5,387 nucleotides of DNA. It comes from Seohaeicola_A nanhaiensis (lineage in GTDB: Bacteria > Pseudomonadota > Alphaproteobacteria > Rhodobacterales > Rhodobacteraceae). Location: positions 1 to 5,387 of the forward strand of contig NZ_JBHSGI010000018.1 in NCBI RefSeq assembly GCF_042654245.1, read 5' to 3'. The notes under the pieces are model-generated. The model was not told where the DNA came from. It saw only the letters and a list, made by a program, of their open reading frames with translations, and did not search any database. Within the stretch, counting starts at the first letter, position 1, and every line of letters begins with the position of its first letter. The position numbers and the translations under genes were made by a program. Shown piece after piece: positions 1 to 5,387 of this stretch.

Positions 1-291
1 ATCCTTCGACCGGATCAGCGGGCCGGTTTCATGGGCATCGATGATGACCGGGGCCTTGGTATAGACCAGTGCCGCTGCATTCAGGCTCGCGCCACCACGG
101 GGAAAGGCATCGCCGCGAATGGTTTTCGCCAGACGCCCGCCGAGGCCTGCGCCCTCGACATCCTGCCGCCAGCTGTCCTTCAGCAGTTTGGCAGCGCGCT
201 GCATCACGCGGGTCACAGCGCGCTCCCCGTCCACAATCTCTTTCTCGAGCTGCTCGGCCAGCGATGCCGTGACATCCAGGTCCAGCCTCAC
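1..291 (-). CDS. DUF6441 family protein, probable tail/neck component (N-terminal part, 3' end outside window)
   Basis: The first 97 residues of a protein that runs off the left edge. It begins (M/V)RLDLDVTASLAEQLEKEI, with a long amphipathic helix (DGERAVTRVMQRAAKLLKDSW, about 21-41), then GAGLGGRLAKTIRGDAFPRG and ASLNAAALVYTKAPVIIDA followed by HETGPLIRSKD. These blocks match my memory of DUF6441 proteins of Rhodobacterales phages, which are about 200 residues long, so roughly half is visible. The start is a GTG at 291 whose GTGA overlaps the stop of the preceding gene by 4 bases; no good Shine-Dalgarno is visible, which fits translational coupling. The frame stays open upstream of the GTG, but family members start with this same RLDLDV-like strand. 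The function is not established; position and the helix-then-GRL..TIR pattern resemble tail-completion proteins of the gpZ/HK97 gp10 type (inference). Confidence 0.75.
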   Translation of the reverse strand, partial: MRLDLDVTASLAEQLEKEIVDGERAVTRVMQRAAKLLKDSWRQDVEGAGLGGRLAKTIRGDAFPRGGASLNAAALVYTKAPVIIDAHETGPLIRSKD

Positions 292-602
292 GATGCCGGC
301 CCCGTCCCGATCCGCCAATGCAACCGGCGGTCGTCCCGCTCGGGCGCGCCCAGAACCAGATACCGGGTGCCGAGATAGGTGATTTCGTCGCCCTCGGCAG
401 GGGCTGCCAGGTCAGCGGTCGAGACGTGAAAAACGAAAGTCTCGCCAATCACCCGCTGGCGGCCGAACTGGATTTCCTCGTCGGGACGGACGGGAATGAT
501 GCGGACCGGGACCGAACCCGATCCGCCGGGGTGATAGAGCGCGTCCGCCGCCATGTTGGCATCACGGAAGATGGCCGCCATGGCGGTTTCGAACGCGCCC
601 AT
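288..602 (-). CDS. Head-tail attachment/joining protein, lambda gpFII-like
   Basis: This 104-residue protein has a short N-terminal helical part (MAAIFRDANMAADALYHPGG, residues 8-27) followed by a predicted beta barrel: VPVRIIPVRPDEE (31-43), QFGRQRVIGETFVFHVSTAD (45-64), then PAEGDEITYLGTRYLVLGAPERDDRRLHWRIG (68-99). This layout, its length (lambda gpFII has 117 residues) and its place just after the capsid and decoration genes fit head-tail joining proteins that cap the gpW ring and receive the tail. The Ala-Asp-Pro-like 'FRDANMAADALYHPGG' opening is common in related alphaproteobacterial phages. The ATG at 602 lies 2 bases after the DUF2190 stop (TGA-TC-ATG) and has no clear Shine-Dalgarno, so translation is probably coupled to the gene before it. 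An in-frame ATG at 581 is a possible alternative. No catalytic motif is seen, as expected for a structural protein. Confidence 0.72.
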   Translation of the reverse strand: MGAFETAMAAIFRDANMAADALYHPGGSGSVPVRIIPVRPDEEIQFGRQRVIGETFVFHVSTADLAAPAEGDEITYLGTRYLVLGAPERDDRRLHWRIGTGPAS

Positions 603-604
603 GA

Positions 605-943
605 TCAGGCCGGGGTGCCGTTCAGGCGCACGAGGCCGAGGGTTTCACCCGCGCCCGAGCCAACCGCCGCATAGGCGACACCGATCAGGGTGTTGCCCGA
701 AGCGGTCGTGGTGGCGACACCGCCCGAGGTCCAGTAGACCTTCGCGCCGACCGTCCAGGCCTGCGACGGCGTCTTTGGCAGCTCGAAGACGCCGGTGGTC
801 TTGATCACGCCCTCTTCGCCATCGGCGATGTCGCCGGCGCAGACGCCGAACAGCGTGCCAGACAGCGCGCCCTGACCCGAAACGTAATCCGCGCCCGAGG
901 GCGTGAAGGGGAACATGTCCCCCGGTGCAACATAGTTCTTCAT
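605..943 (-). CDS. DUF2190 family protein, probable capsid cement/decoration protein
   Basis: This 112-residue protein follows the capsid gene. Its sequence fits the DUF2190 family: a short N-terminal strand (MKNYVAPGDMFPFTPSG), repeated small beta segments rich in Gly, Ala and Thr, the block FGVCAGDIADGEEGVIKTTG (32-51) next to VFELPK, then VGAKVYWTSGG (65-75), IGVAYAAVGSG (87-97) and a terminal LVRLNG. Family members are small beta proteins, and several are regarded as capsid decoration (cement) proteins that trimerise on the outer capsid surface and brace it against packaged DNA, like lambda gpD. That role is inferred here from family and position. The ATG at 943 is well supported by AAAGGA 8 bases upstream. 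There is no signal peptide or membrane segment. It ends 2 bases before the next start. Confidence 0.87.
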   Translation of the reverse strand: MKNYVAPGDMFPFTPSGADYVSGQGALSGTLFGVCAGDIADGEEGVIKTTGVFELPKTPSQAWTVGAKVYWTSGGVATTTASGNTLIGVAYAAVGSGAGETLGLVRLNGTPA

Positions 944-951
944 GGAAGTGA

Positions 952-957
952 TCCTTT
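952..957 (-). promoter_or_regulatory. Ribosome binding site of the DUF2190 gene
   Basis: AAAGGA on the minus strand lies 8 bases before the ATG at 943. It gives the decoration-type gene its own initiation site, unlike the two genes after it, which appear to rely on coupling. Confidence 0.65.
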
Positions 958-967
958 CGGAATGGGG

Positions 968-993
968 AAAAAGCCGGACAGCCCTGCGCCGGC
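968..993 (-). terminator. Weak terminator-like hairpin with T tract between capsid and DUF2190 genes
   Basis: On the minus strand GCCGG (989-993), an 11-base loop and CCGGC (973-977) are followed at once by TTTTT (968-972) and CCCC. This has the order of a rho-independent terminator, but the stem is only 5 bp, the loop is large and the T tract is short, so it would at most terminate partially. The genes after it belong to the same morphogenesis module and must still be transcribed. Together with the 7-bp inverted repeat before it, it may set the ratio of capsid to downstream messages. Confidence 0.4.
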
Positions 994-1000
994 AAGGTCA

Positions 1001-1024
1001 GCGCCCCAGCTGAGACCGGGGCGC
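1001..1024 (-). repeat. Inverted repeat (hairpin) just after the capsid stop codon
   Basis: A perfect 7-bp inverted repeat, GCGCCCC (1018-1024 read on the minus strand) and GGGGCGC (1001-1007), with a 10-base loop. It begins 8 bases after the capsid stop and is all G/C in the stem, so it should fold stably in the transcript. No T tract follows directly. It could protect the upstream capsid message from 3' exonucleases or help attenuate transcription. Confidence 0.6.
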
Positions 1025-1032
1025 CGTCACAC

Positions 1033-3069
1033 TCAGGCCGGGGCCGCGCCGGGGTTCTTGTAGAGGCCGCGCCAGTCGATCGCCTTGGCCGCGAAGTCGT
1101 GGCGCGCCTTGATCTCCATGCCGTCGACCTCGAACCCGACACGGGTCTCGGTGTAGACGCCCTCCTGCCCTTCCAGATAGGCGTATTCCACCGTGTCGAT
1201 CCGTGCCGGATCGGCGGCCAGGAACCAGGGGTCCTGACCCGACGCCGGCAGCAGACGCGGCTCCGAGATGACCTCGTACGACCCGGCATAGGCGTTGACG
1301 TCCGAGGTGCTGTTCGGCGTGGTCGCCGCCACCTGCTTGCGCGCCTCGACCCAGCGCGGGCCGGTCGGCACGATCAGGAAGCGCGGACGAACCGAGATCA
1401 ACCGCCCCTCGAGGCCCTTCTGTTTGCTGAAGGCCTTTTCGGCTGCAGACAGAGAGGTCTCGTTGATCACGGCGGCGGTGCCGAGGTTGCCATGGGTCGC
1501 ATGGAACAGCGCCACACCATCCGCCATGTTCGGATTGTCGATGAGGACCCCGTAGACGATATCGGATTCGAGGTCCGCCGCCGAGGCACCAAACGCTTCC
1601 GGCACGCGGGTGAAGGCGTTGAGATCGTCGTTGATGATCGCCTGGCGGGTGACGCCAAGGATCTTGCCATAGGTCGCCAGGGCATAGGTCTCCTTGCCCT
1701 CGCCCATGGTGCCATACTGGAACTCGCCGCTTTCCAGAACCTTGCTCAGATCAGGCGCACCGCCGAGTTGGACGCGGTTCACCGGCTTGAAGTCGACGAT
1801 GTTCGACCGGCGGGCCCAGGCCATGAACGTGCGCTGCGTCGAGGCATAAGCGTCGCGCAGCGTCTTGTTTGCCACGTTGGCCAGGATCGACGGGAAATCG
1901 CTCGTCGAGTGATACCCGGCCGAGCGCATCTCGAAGGCGGCGCCGGCAAGTTCCATCTTGGACATGCCGCGCGTGGTGACGCCGCGGCGCTCCAGCGCGT
2001 CACGGCAGATTTCCAGCATGGTCATGCCGCGGAAGTTGCGACCGTCATCGGACAGTTTGACCGCGCTGGGGTTGTGGCGATGCATCAGCGCGTTGGCCAG
2101 GGCATCGCGATACCCGATCTCGGTGGCACCGTCGCCCCGCGCCTGAGCCGGCGCCCGTTCCTGCGTCCGCCCCATGGGGTCGCTCTCCTCCAGTTTGGTC
2201 AGAACCGCATCGCGCGCCTGAGCCAGCGACACGCCGCGACCGATAAGGTCCTCGCGGAAGGCATCGTCCAGGTTGTGGCGCGCACAGAGCTTGGTGATCT
2301 CGGTGCAGCGGGTGCGTTCTTCGCTGCGAACCTTGTCCAGGTCGGGCGCGGTCGGCGGAGTTGCCGGAGTCGGCGGGGCCTCCCGCGTCTGCAGTTCGCC
2401 TTCCGGCGCGGTGCGGGCCGGGTCCTGCCCGGCCGCGGGCTTGTTCTTGTCGGACATCTGCGTCCCTTTCTCGATGGCCGCGGCTGCGGCGGTGATGTCC
2501 TGCCGGGTCAGGACACATTCGAAGCGATTGACCATTCCACCTTCGGAACGGATCGTCGCACCGGGATCGGCGGGCATAGCGACCGCCGAAATCTCGTAAG
2601 GTTCCCAATCGACGGCGCGGTAGTTATCCCGTTCGCCGTCCTTCTTGGTGATCTGGTATTCGTGCACCCGGTAGCCGACCGAGACCTTGTTGATGGTCCG
2701 CTCCATGATCCGCTGCACGATGGGCTGAGCGTCCTCGGCATCGGTCAGTCGGATTTTTGCCGTGCCCTGCCCGTTCGAAATCCGCACCGAGTCGGGCACA
2801 ACCGAACCGATGACACTGCTCAGTCCCCAGGAACGGTGGCTGTCGAGGAAAGGTGCGCCGCCGTTCAGACGCTCCAGGCGCACCGCGCGCGCCGAGACCT
2901 CGAGCTCCTCGTCGTATTCGACGACATCCCAGCCCTCCCAGCGATACCGCTGGACGGTTGCGCCAGTCGTCCAGACCACCTCGATGGTCCGCGCCTCAGT
3001 GTCGATCATGTCAGCAACAACCGTTGCCTCCCGCCCGATCAGGGGCAGGTCAACCATGTCCTTCGCCAT
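1033..3069 (-). CDS. Prohead protease / scaffold / major capsid protein fusion
   Basis: This single 678-residue protein joins activities that are separate genes in lambda (C, Nu3, E). Residues about 1-185 look like an HK97-type (U35/S78-like) prohead protease: GAPFLDSHRS with probable catalytic His78, NKVSVGYR with probable catalytic Ser130, and the family block DWEPYEISAVAMPADPGA (154-171). Residues about 205-320 form a Pro/Ala-rich, charged linker plus helices (RSEERTRCTEITKLCARH; GVSLAQARDAVL), as in scaffold domains. Residues about 320-678 are the capsid subunit of Mu gpT-like/HK97 fold, with LATYGKILGVTRQAIINDDL (464-483), DGVALFHATHGNLG (517-530), RPRFLIVP (561-568) and the ending ETRVGFEVDGMEIKARHDF...IDWRGLY. 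The protease is expected to cut the linker during procapsid maturation. I chose ATG 3069 because AAGAGGA lies 6 bases upstream; the frame is open to an ATG at 3123, but that start lies inside the portal gene and has no comparable site. No internal stop interrupts the fusion. Confidence 0.93.
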   Translation of the reverse strand: MAKDMVDLPLIGREATVVADMIDTEARTIEVVWTTGATVQRYRWEGWDVVEYDEELEVSARAVRLERLNGGAPFLDSHRSWGLSSVIGSVVPDSVRISNGQGTAKIRLTDAEDAQPIVQRIMERTINKVSVGYRVHEYQITKKDGERDNYRAVDWEPYEISAVAMPADPGATIRSEGGMVNRFECVLTRQDITAAAAAIEKGTQMSDKNKPAAGQDPARTAPEGELQTREAPPTPATPPTAPDLDKVRSEERTRCTEITKLCARHNLDDAFREDLIGRGVSLAQARDAVLTKLEESDPMGRTQERAPAQARGDGATEIGYRDALANALMHRHNPSAVKLSDDGRNFRGMTMLEICRDALERRGVTTRGMSKMELAGAAFEMRSAGYHSTSDFPSILANVANKTLRDAYASTQRTFMAWARRSNIVDFKPVNRVQLGGAPDLSKVLESGEFQYGTMGEGKETYALATYGKILGVTRQAIINDDLNAFTRVPEAFGASAADLESDIVYGVLIDNPNMADGVALFHATHGNLGTAAVINETSLSAAEKAFSKQKGLEGRLISVRPRFLIVPTGPRWVEARKQVAATTPNSTSDVNAYAGSYEVISEPRLLPASGQDPWFLAADPARIDTVEYAYLEGQEGVYTETRVGFEVDGMEIKARHDFAAKAIDWRGLYKNPGAAPA
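2455..2471 (-). promoter_or_regulatory. Candidate internal ribosome binding site and ATG within the capsid fusion gene
   Basis: On the minus strand AGAAAGGGA (2463-2471) is followed, after CGCAG, by an in-frame ATG (2455-2457), codon 205 of the fusion. It lies exactly where the protease domain ends and the Pro/Ala-rich scaffold segment (MSDKNKPAAGQ...) begins. Initiation here would give a 474-residue scaffold-capsid product without protease. It may be functional or a relic of two formerly separate genes. That it is used is an inference from the site alone. Confidence 0.45.
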
Positions 3070-3082
3070 GTCTTGTCCTCTT
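3070..3082 (-). promoter_or_regulatory. Ribosome binding site deciding the capsid fusion start
   Basis: The 13 bases between the portal stop and the ATG at 3069 read AAGAGGACAAGAC on the minus strand. AAGAGGA (3076-3082) begins directly after the portal TGA and leaves 6 bases to the ATG. It is one of the best Shine-Dalgarno sites in the window, consistent with high expression of the capsid gene. It favours ATG 3069 over the upstream ATG at 3123 and over the ATG at 3057, whose AAGGA sits too close to the codon. Confidence 0.8.
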
Positions 3083-4600
3083 TCAGGGGGCCGGGTTGTC
3101 CGGCGTAGTTGTTCCCGCCTCACCCGGAGACGAGGATTGCGCCTGCCCGACGCGCGTCACCTTGCGCGGGTCGCTGTCCAGAACCAGCTTGAGATTGTCG
3201 GCCTTCTCCAGCGCCTGTGCCTGCTCCGCCAGCAAGGTATCGAGGTCCCAGCCCCGCTTGCCGATCTGCTGCGGCAGGCTGGCAAATCCGGCGCGGGTTT
3301 CCAGAAGGTCGGTCTGGGCATCCTGCCAGGGATTGACACTTTCAAACCGCGGCGGCGCCCATTCAACCGGGATATCCGGGCTGTCGATCACCCCGGCGGT
3401 CCAGGCTGCATCGCAGAACCAATCCCAGATGCGCTGGCAGAACATGGGAATGACGATGGTCCACTGCACCATCTCCACCATGCGCCGGAACTCGTTCAGG
3501 CCCGCCCGGTTGCTGGAGAAGTTGGCCTGGCTCATGTCGTTCGTCATCAGCGCATAGGGAACGCGGAAGCCGGCCGAGATGATCAGCATCTGCGTAATGT
3601 TCCACTCCCGAACCCCGCCCGCATGTGCCGGCGTGTTGAACTTGATGTCGCGCCCGTTCGTGTAGGCGATCATCCCCGGCCGGAATGATTCCAGCGGGTC
3701 GTTGTTGGCGTCCCTCACCTCGGGTGTGATGTTGGCGGTTCCATCGCCCTCTTCGCCGATGACAACCCCGACCATGCAGGCCTCGGTCTTCTTCCGAACC
3801 ATCTCCGCGACCTGCCAGTCGCCGAGGTCCTGCAGCGCGCGGATCGCGGGAGTGCCCCACGGCACACCGCGCGACTGGACCCGCTGCCGTTCGAAGAGAT
3901 GCGCGACATTGGCGGCCGGAATGCGCACGCTTTCGAAACGGCGGCCGAAAGTCGGCGTGTTGTCGCCCGGGTGATCCGGGAACATGTAGAAGGCGGTGCG
4001 ACGGCCGACCGAGTCGTATTCGATGCCCGATGTGATGCGGGTGCCGGGTTTATCGTCAAACCGGGCGGCGTCCAGGTGATCGGCCTCGAACAGCTCGATT
4101 TCGAGCGGCACCGGCGAGGTGCGGCGCGTCCGACGCGGGCGGCGCAGCGCGAACAGGTCTCCGCCCTCGATCATCTCGCGAACCGCCAGCGCGGTCAGCC
4201 CATGAAAATCGGTGTGGCCGTGGGCGTCGCATCGCGCCGACCAGGCGGCCCAGGCCGCGTCGACTGCCTTGTTGGTCGCCTCATTGCCGGTCCGGGCGCG
4301 TGGCCGAATGCCCGTGCCGACGATGTTGTTGACCAGCACCTGCACCGCCTGCGCGGCGAGAGCGTTGTTGCGCACGAGGTCGCGCATCCGGTCGCGCAGC
4401 AGGCCTCCGGCAACGCGCACCTCCGCGTCGGCCGAGGTGCTGGCCGTCCGCCAGCCATCCGAAAGCCGGCCCTTCGCGGCGCCGTCATAGGCGCGCCGCA
4501 GGTTGAAGTTGGCGATCCGCGAGGTGTAGCGCTGCCGCGCCGCCCGCGCCGAGAAGACCTCGAGCACCCGTTCCTGCCATCCCCAGGCAACTCCGTTCAT
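3083..4600 (-). CDS. Phage portal protein, lambda family
   Basis: This 505-residue protein is the portal, expected to form a dodecameric ring at one capsid vertex through which DNA enters and leaves and on which terminase and later the head-tail connector dock. Lambda-family portals are of similar length (lambda gpB about 530). Family features in order: a helical N-terminus; RMRDLVRNNALAAQAVQVLV followed by NNIVGTGIRPRA (residues 71-102), the signature block; an acidic/aromatic core with EMIEGGDLFALRR (142-154) and ELFEADHLD (169-177); FERQRVQSRGVPWGTPAI (236-253); AGFRVPYALMTNDMSQANFSSNRA (343-366 region), the conserved stretch before the crown/clip; then an SVNPWQDAQTDLLETRAGFAS block (421-441) and GWDLDTLLAEQ (450-460). 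The C-terminus is a polar Ser/Thr/Pro tail. The ATG at 4600 follows the gpW stop after 3 bases, with GAGG about 9 bases upstream inside the end of gpW. No frameshift or missing block is seen. Confidence 0.96.
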   Translation of the reverse strand: MNGVAWGWQERVLEVFSARAARQRYTSRIANFNLRRAYDGAAKGRLSDGWRTASTSADAEVRVAGGLLRDRMRDLVRNNALAAQAVQVLVNNIVGTGIRPRARTGNEATNKAVDAAWAAWSARCDAHGHTDFHGLTALAVREMIEGGDLFALRRPRRTRRTSPVPLEIELFEADHLDAARFDDKPGTRITSGIEYDSVGRRTAFYMFPDHPGDNTPTFGRRFESVRIPAANVAHLFERQRVQSRGVPWGTPAIRALQDLGDWQVAEMVRKKTEACMVGVVIGEEGDGTANITPEVRDANNDPLESFRPGMIAYTNGRDIKFNTPAHAGGVREWNITQMLIISAGFRVPYALMTNDMSQANFSSNRAGLNEFRRMVEMVQWTIVIPMFCQRIWDWFCDAAWTAGVIDSPDIPVEWAPPRFESVNPWQDAQTDLLETRAGFASLPQQIGKRGWDLDTLLAEQAQALEKADNLKLVLDSDPRKVTRVGQAQSSSPGEAGTTTPDNPAP

Positions 4601-4603
4601 GGC

Positions 4604-4807
4604 TCAGGTCCTCGAGAAGGTGGTATAGCCGACGCGGGCCTTGGCCTTGCCGGATTGCGATGAGATTTCGGCCTCGATCGTGCGAATTCGTTTCAGAAGG
4701 CCCGACTCGCTGTCGTATTCGATGCGCTTGCCATCGAATTGAACCACCGTGGTGCCGGCGGCATAGGCCGATTTCAGCGCGTCCAGCTCGGTTTGAGTCC
4801 AGGCCAT
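4604..4807 (-). CDS. gpW-like head-completion / head-tail joining protein
   Basis: This small 67-residue protein sits between terminase and portal, exactly where lambda has gpW (68 residues). gpW proteins enter the filled head after DNA packaging, stabilise the DNA and form the platform on which the gpFII-type protein and the tail assemble. The sequence has the family layout: an N-terminal helix (TQTELDALKSAYAAG, residues 4-18), a short beta hairpin (VVQFDGKRIEYDS, 21-33), a second helix (LLKRIRTIEAEISSQ, 37-51) and a basic tail ending YTTFSRT, a typical ending in related phages. The ATG overlaps the terminase stop by one base (TGATG), suggesting coupled translation; a weak AGGGA lies about 12 bases upstream. 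The identification rests on size, fold pattern and position rather than on a strict motif. Confidence 0.85.
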   Translation of the reverse strand: MAWTQTELDALKSAYAAGTTVVQFDGKRIEYDSESGLLKRIRTIEAEISSQSGKAKARVGYTTFSRT

Positions 4808-5387
4808 CAGAACCAGCTTCCCTTTTTCGCGCGGGCGCCCAACCAGTCGGACCCGCCAGATTTCGTTTTCTGCTTCTCCGCCGGCGATGCCGCAGGCTTC
4901 TGCTCAGTCGGCGCAACAACAACCGTCTGATCGAACAGATCGGGCTGCGGTTCCGCCGGTGCGGCCCCACGTTCCGCCTCGAAGATCGCCCACTGTTCGG
5001 CAGTCAGCGAGGCCCAGCCCTTCCGCCGGGCCGCAGCCTCGGCATAGTTCATCGTGTCCAGGCCTTCGTTCCGGCGGGTCGTCTCGACCAGCTCCCAGCT
5101 GCTGGTCATCACGCCGTAGCGGTCCCGCTTGAGAACCCGCACCTCCGAGGTCACCTGCCGGTAATACTCATCCCCCATCCCGCGCGGGAAATCGCAGTAT
5201 CCGCGTTCCAGTGGGTCTTCCTTTGCCAGCCAGGTGTAGAAATCCGCCTTTAGCTGACTGACGTTCAGCATCCAGGCCCGCTTCTGCCGGCGCTTCGGCG
5301 CGCCATCGGGCCGGCGGTCCAGCTGCTGCGGCACCATCACAGGCCCGTTGGCACTCTTGCCGCCCTTGACGATGATCACCCGCGACC
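4807..5387 (-). CDS. Phage terminase large subunit, lambda gpA type (C-terminal part, 5' end outside window)
   Basis: This is the C-terminal 192 residues of the large terminase subunit, the ATPase/endonuclease that cuts concatemeric phage DNA and pumps it through the portal into the procapsid. The frame is open to the right edge, so the ATPase domain and the start are missing; the GTG near 5379 is an internal valine codon, not a start. Recognition rests on patterns typical of the end of the gpA nuclease domain: VIIVKGG near the edge, LNVSQLKADFYTWL (5265-5224), GYCDFPRG, then RNEGLDTMNYAEAAAR (about 5073-5026), which matches the conserved RNEALD...YA.AA block of this family. After that comes a Pro/Ala/Lys-rich linker and a tip with SDWLGARAKKGSWF. 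In lambda the gpA C-terminus docks on the procapsid, so this tail may do the same (inference). Its TGA shares one base with the ATG of the next gene, and it is followed by gpW and portal genes as in lambda. Confidence 0.93.
   Translation of the reverse strand, partial: SRVIIVKGGKSANGPVMVPQQLDRRPDGAPKRRQKRAWMLNVSQLKADFYTWLAKEDPLERGYCDFPRGMGDEYYRQVTSEVRVLKRDRYGVMTSSWELVETTRRNEGLDTMNYAEAAARRKGWASLTAEQWAIFEAERGAAPAEPQPDLFDQTVVVAPTEQKPAASPAEKQKTKSGGSDWLGARAKKGSWF

Noticed and set aside
29..448. A 139-codon minus-strand open frame at the left edge as an alternative to the DUF6441 gene
   Set aside because: It is one phase off the GTG-started frame; its product is Cys/Arg/Gly-rich with no family features, whereas the GTG frame gives a coherent DUF6441-like sequence.
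2045..2608. A 187-codon minus-strand open frame in another phase within the capsid fusion, considered as a possible overlapping scaffold gene
   Set aside because: Its translation is Arg/Gly-rich shadow sequence, while the fusion frame itself runs through this segment with scaffold-like helices and no frameshift.
1099..3108. A 669-codon open frame on the plus strand across the capsid fusion gene
   Set aside because: It is antisense to a gene with clear protease and capsid motifs. Long stop-free antisense frames are expected in high-GC DNA. The translation is rich in Arg, Gly, Ala and His, lacks recognisable domains and has no convincing ribosome binding site.
3070..3123. Upstream in-frame ATG at 3123 as start of the capsid fusion
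   Set aside because: It would add 18 Arg-rich residues encoded inside the portal gene and lacks a good ribosome binding site, while ATG 3069 has AAGAGGA at ideal spacing.
2762..3688. A 308-codon plus-strand open frame spanning the portal/capsid junction
   Set aside because: It crosses two well-supported minus-strand genes, has low-complexity Arg/Ser/Pro-rich composition and matches no family I recognise.
3899..4663. A 254-codon plus-strand open frame opposite the portal N-terminus
   Set aside because: It is an antisense shadow of the portal signature region, with Arg/Gly/Ala-rich translation and no domain features.
4660..5253. A 197-codon plus-strand open frame opposite the terminase gene
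   Set aside because: The opposite strand carries the conserved terminase C-terminal block; the plus-strand product is Arg/Pro-rich and featureless.
1..5387. Search for a defence system, CRISPR array, tRNA, insertion sequence, attachment site or promoter hidden in the module
   Set aside because: Nearly all bases are accounted for by compact structural genes; no direct-repeat array, tRNA-like cloverleaf, transposase or clear promoter was seen by eye on either strand.

Overview
The window is one continuous, high-GC stretch of a tailed bacteriophage or prophage. All genes lie on the minus strand, so transcription runs from the right edge (5387) to the left edge (1). Base composition, codon style and the protein set (a DUF6441-type protein, a prohead protease fused to the major capsid protein, a lambda-type portal) suggest an alphaproteobacterial host, most likely from the Rhodobacter/Paracoccus group. 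The host is an inference; no host gene is present to confirm it.

In transcription order the genes are: the C-terminal part of the large terminase subunit (lambda gpA type, cut by the right edge); a 67-residue gpW-like head-completion protein; the 505-residue lambda-family portal; a 678-residue fusion of HK97-type prohead protease, scaffold-like linker and Mu gpT-like major capsid protein; a 112-residue DUF2190 protein (probable capsid decoration/cement protein); a 104-residue lambda gpFII-like head-tail attachment protein; and the N-terminal 97 residues of a DUF6441 protein, cut by the left edge. Together they make the DNA packaging motor, the portal vertex, the self-processing procapsid, its decoration and the head-tail connector.

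The genes are tightly packed. Junctions are a 1-nt overlap, a 3-nt gap, a 13-nt gap holding a strong ribosome binding site, an 89-nt gap, a 2-nt gap and a 4-nt GTGA overlap. The 89-nt gap after the capsid gene is the only real intergenic space. It holds two inverted repeats, the second followed by a T tract, and then a good ribosome binding site for the DUF2190 gene. No promoter, tRNA, CRISPR array, insertion sequence, attachment site or integrase is seen, and no gene-free stretch exceeds 300 bases.

The module is largely conventional and I see no convincing undescribed system. The points most worth following are a well-placed internal ribosome binding site and ATG at the protease/scaffold boundary of the fusion gene, the terminator-like hairpins directly after the capsid gene, and the DUF6441 gene occupying the place where lambda-like phages carry a tail-completion gene.
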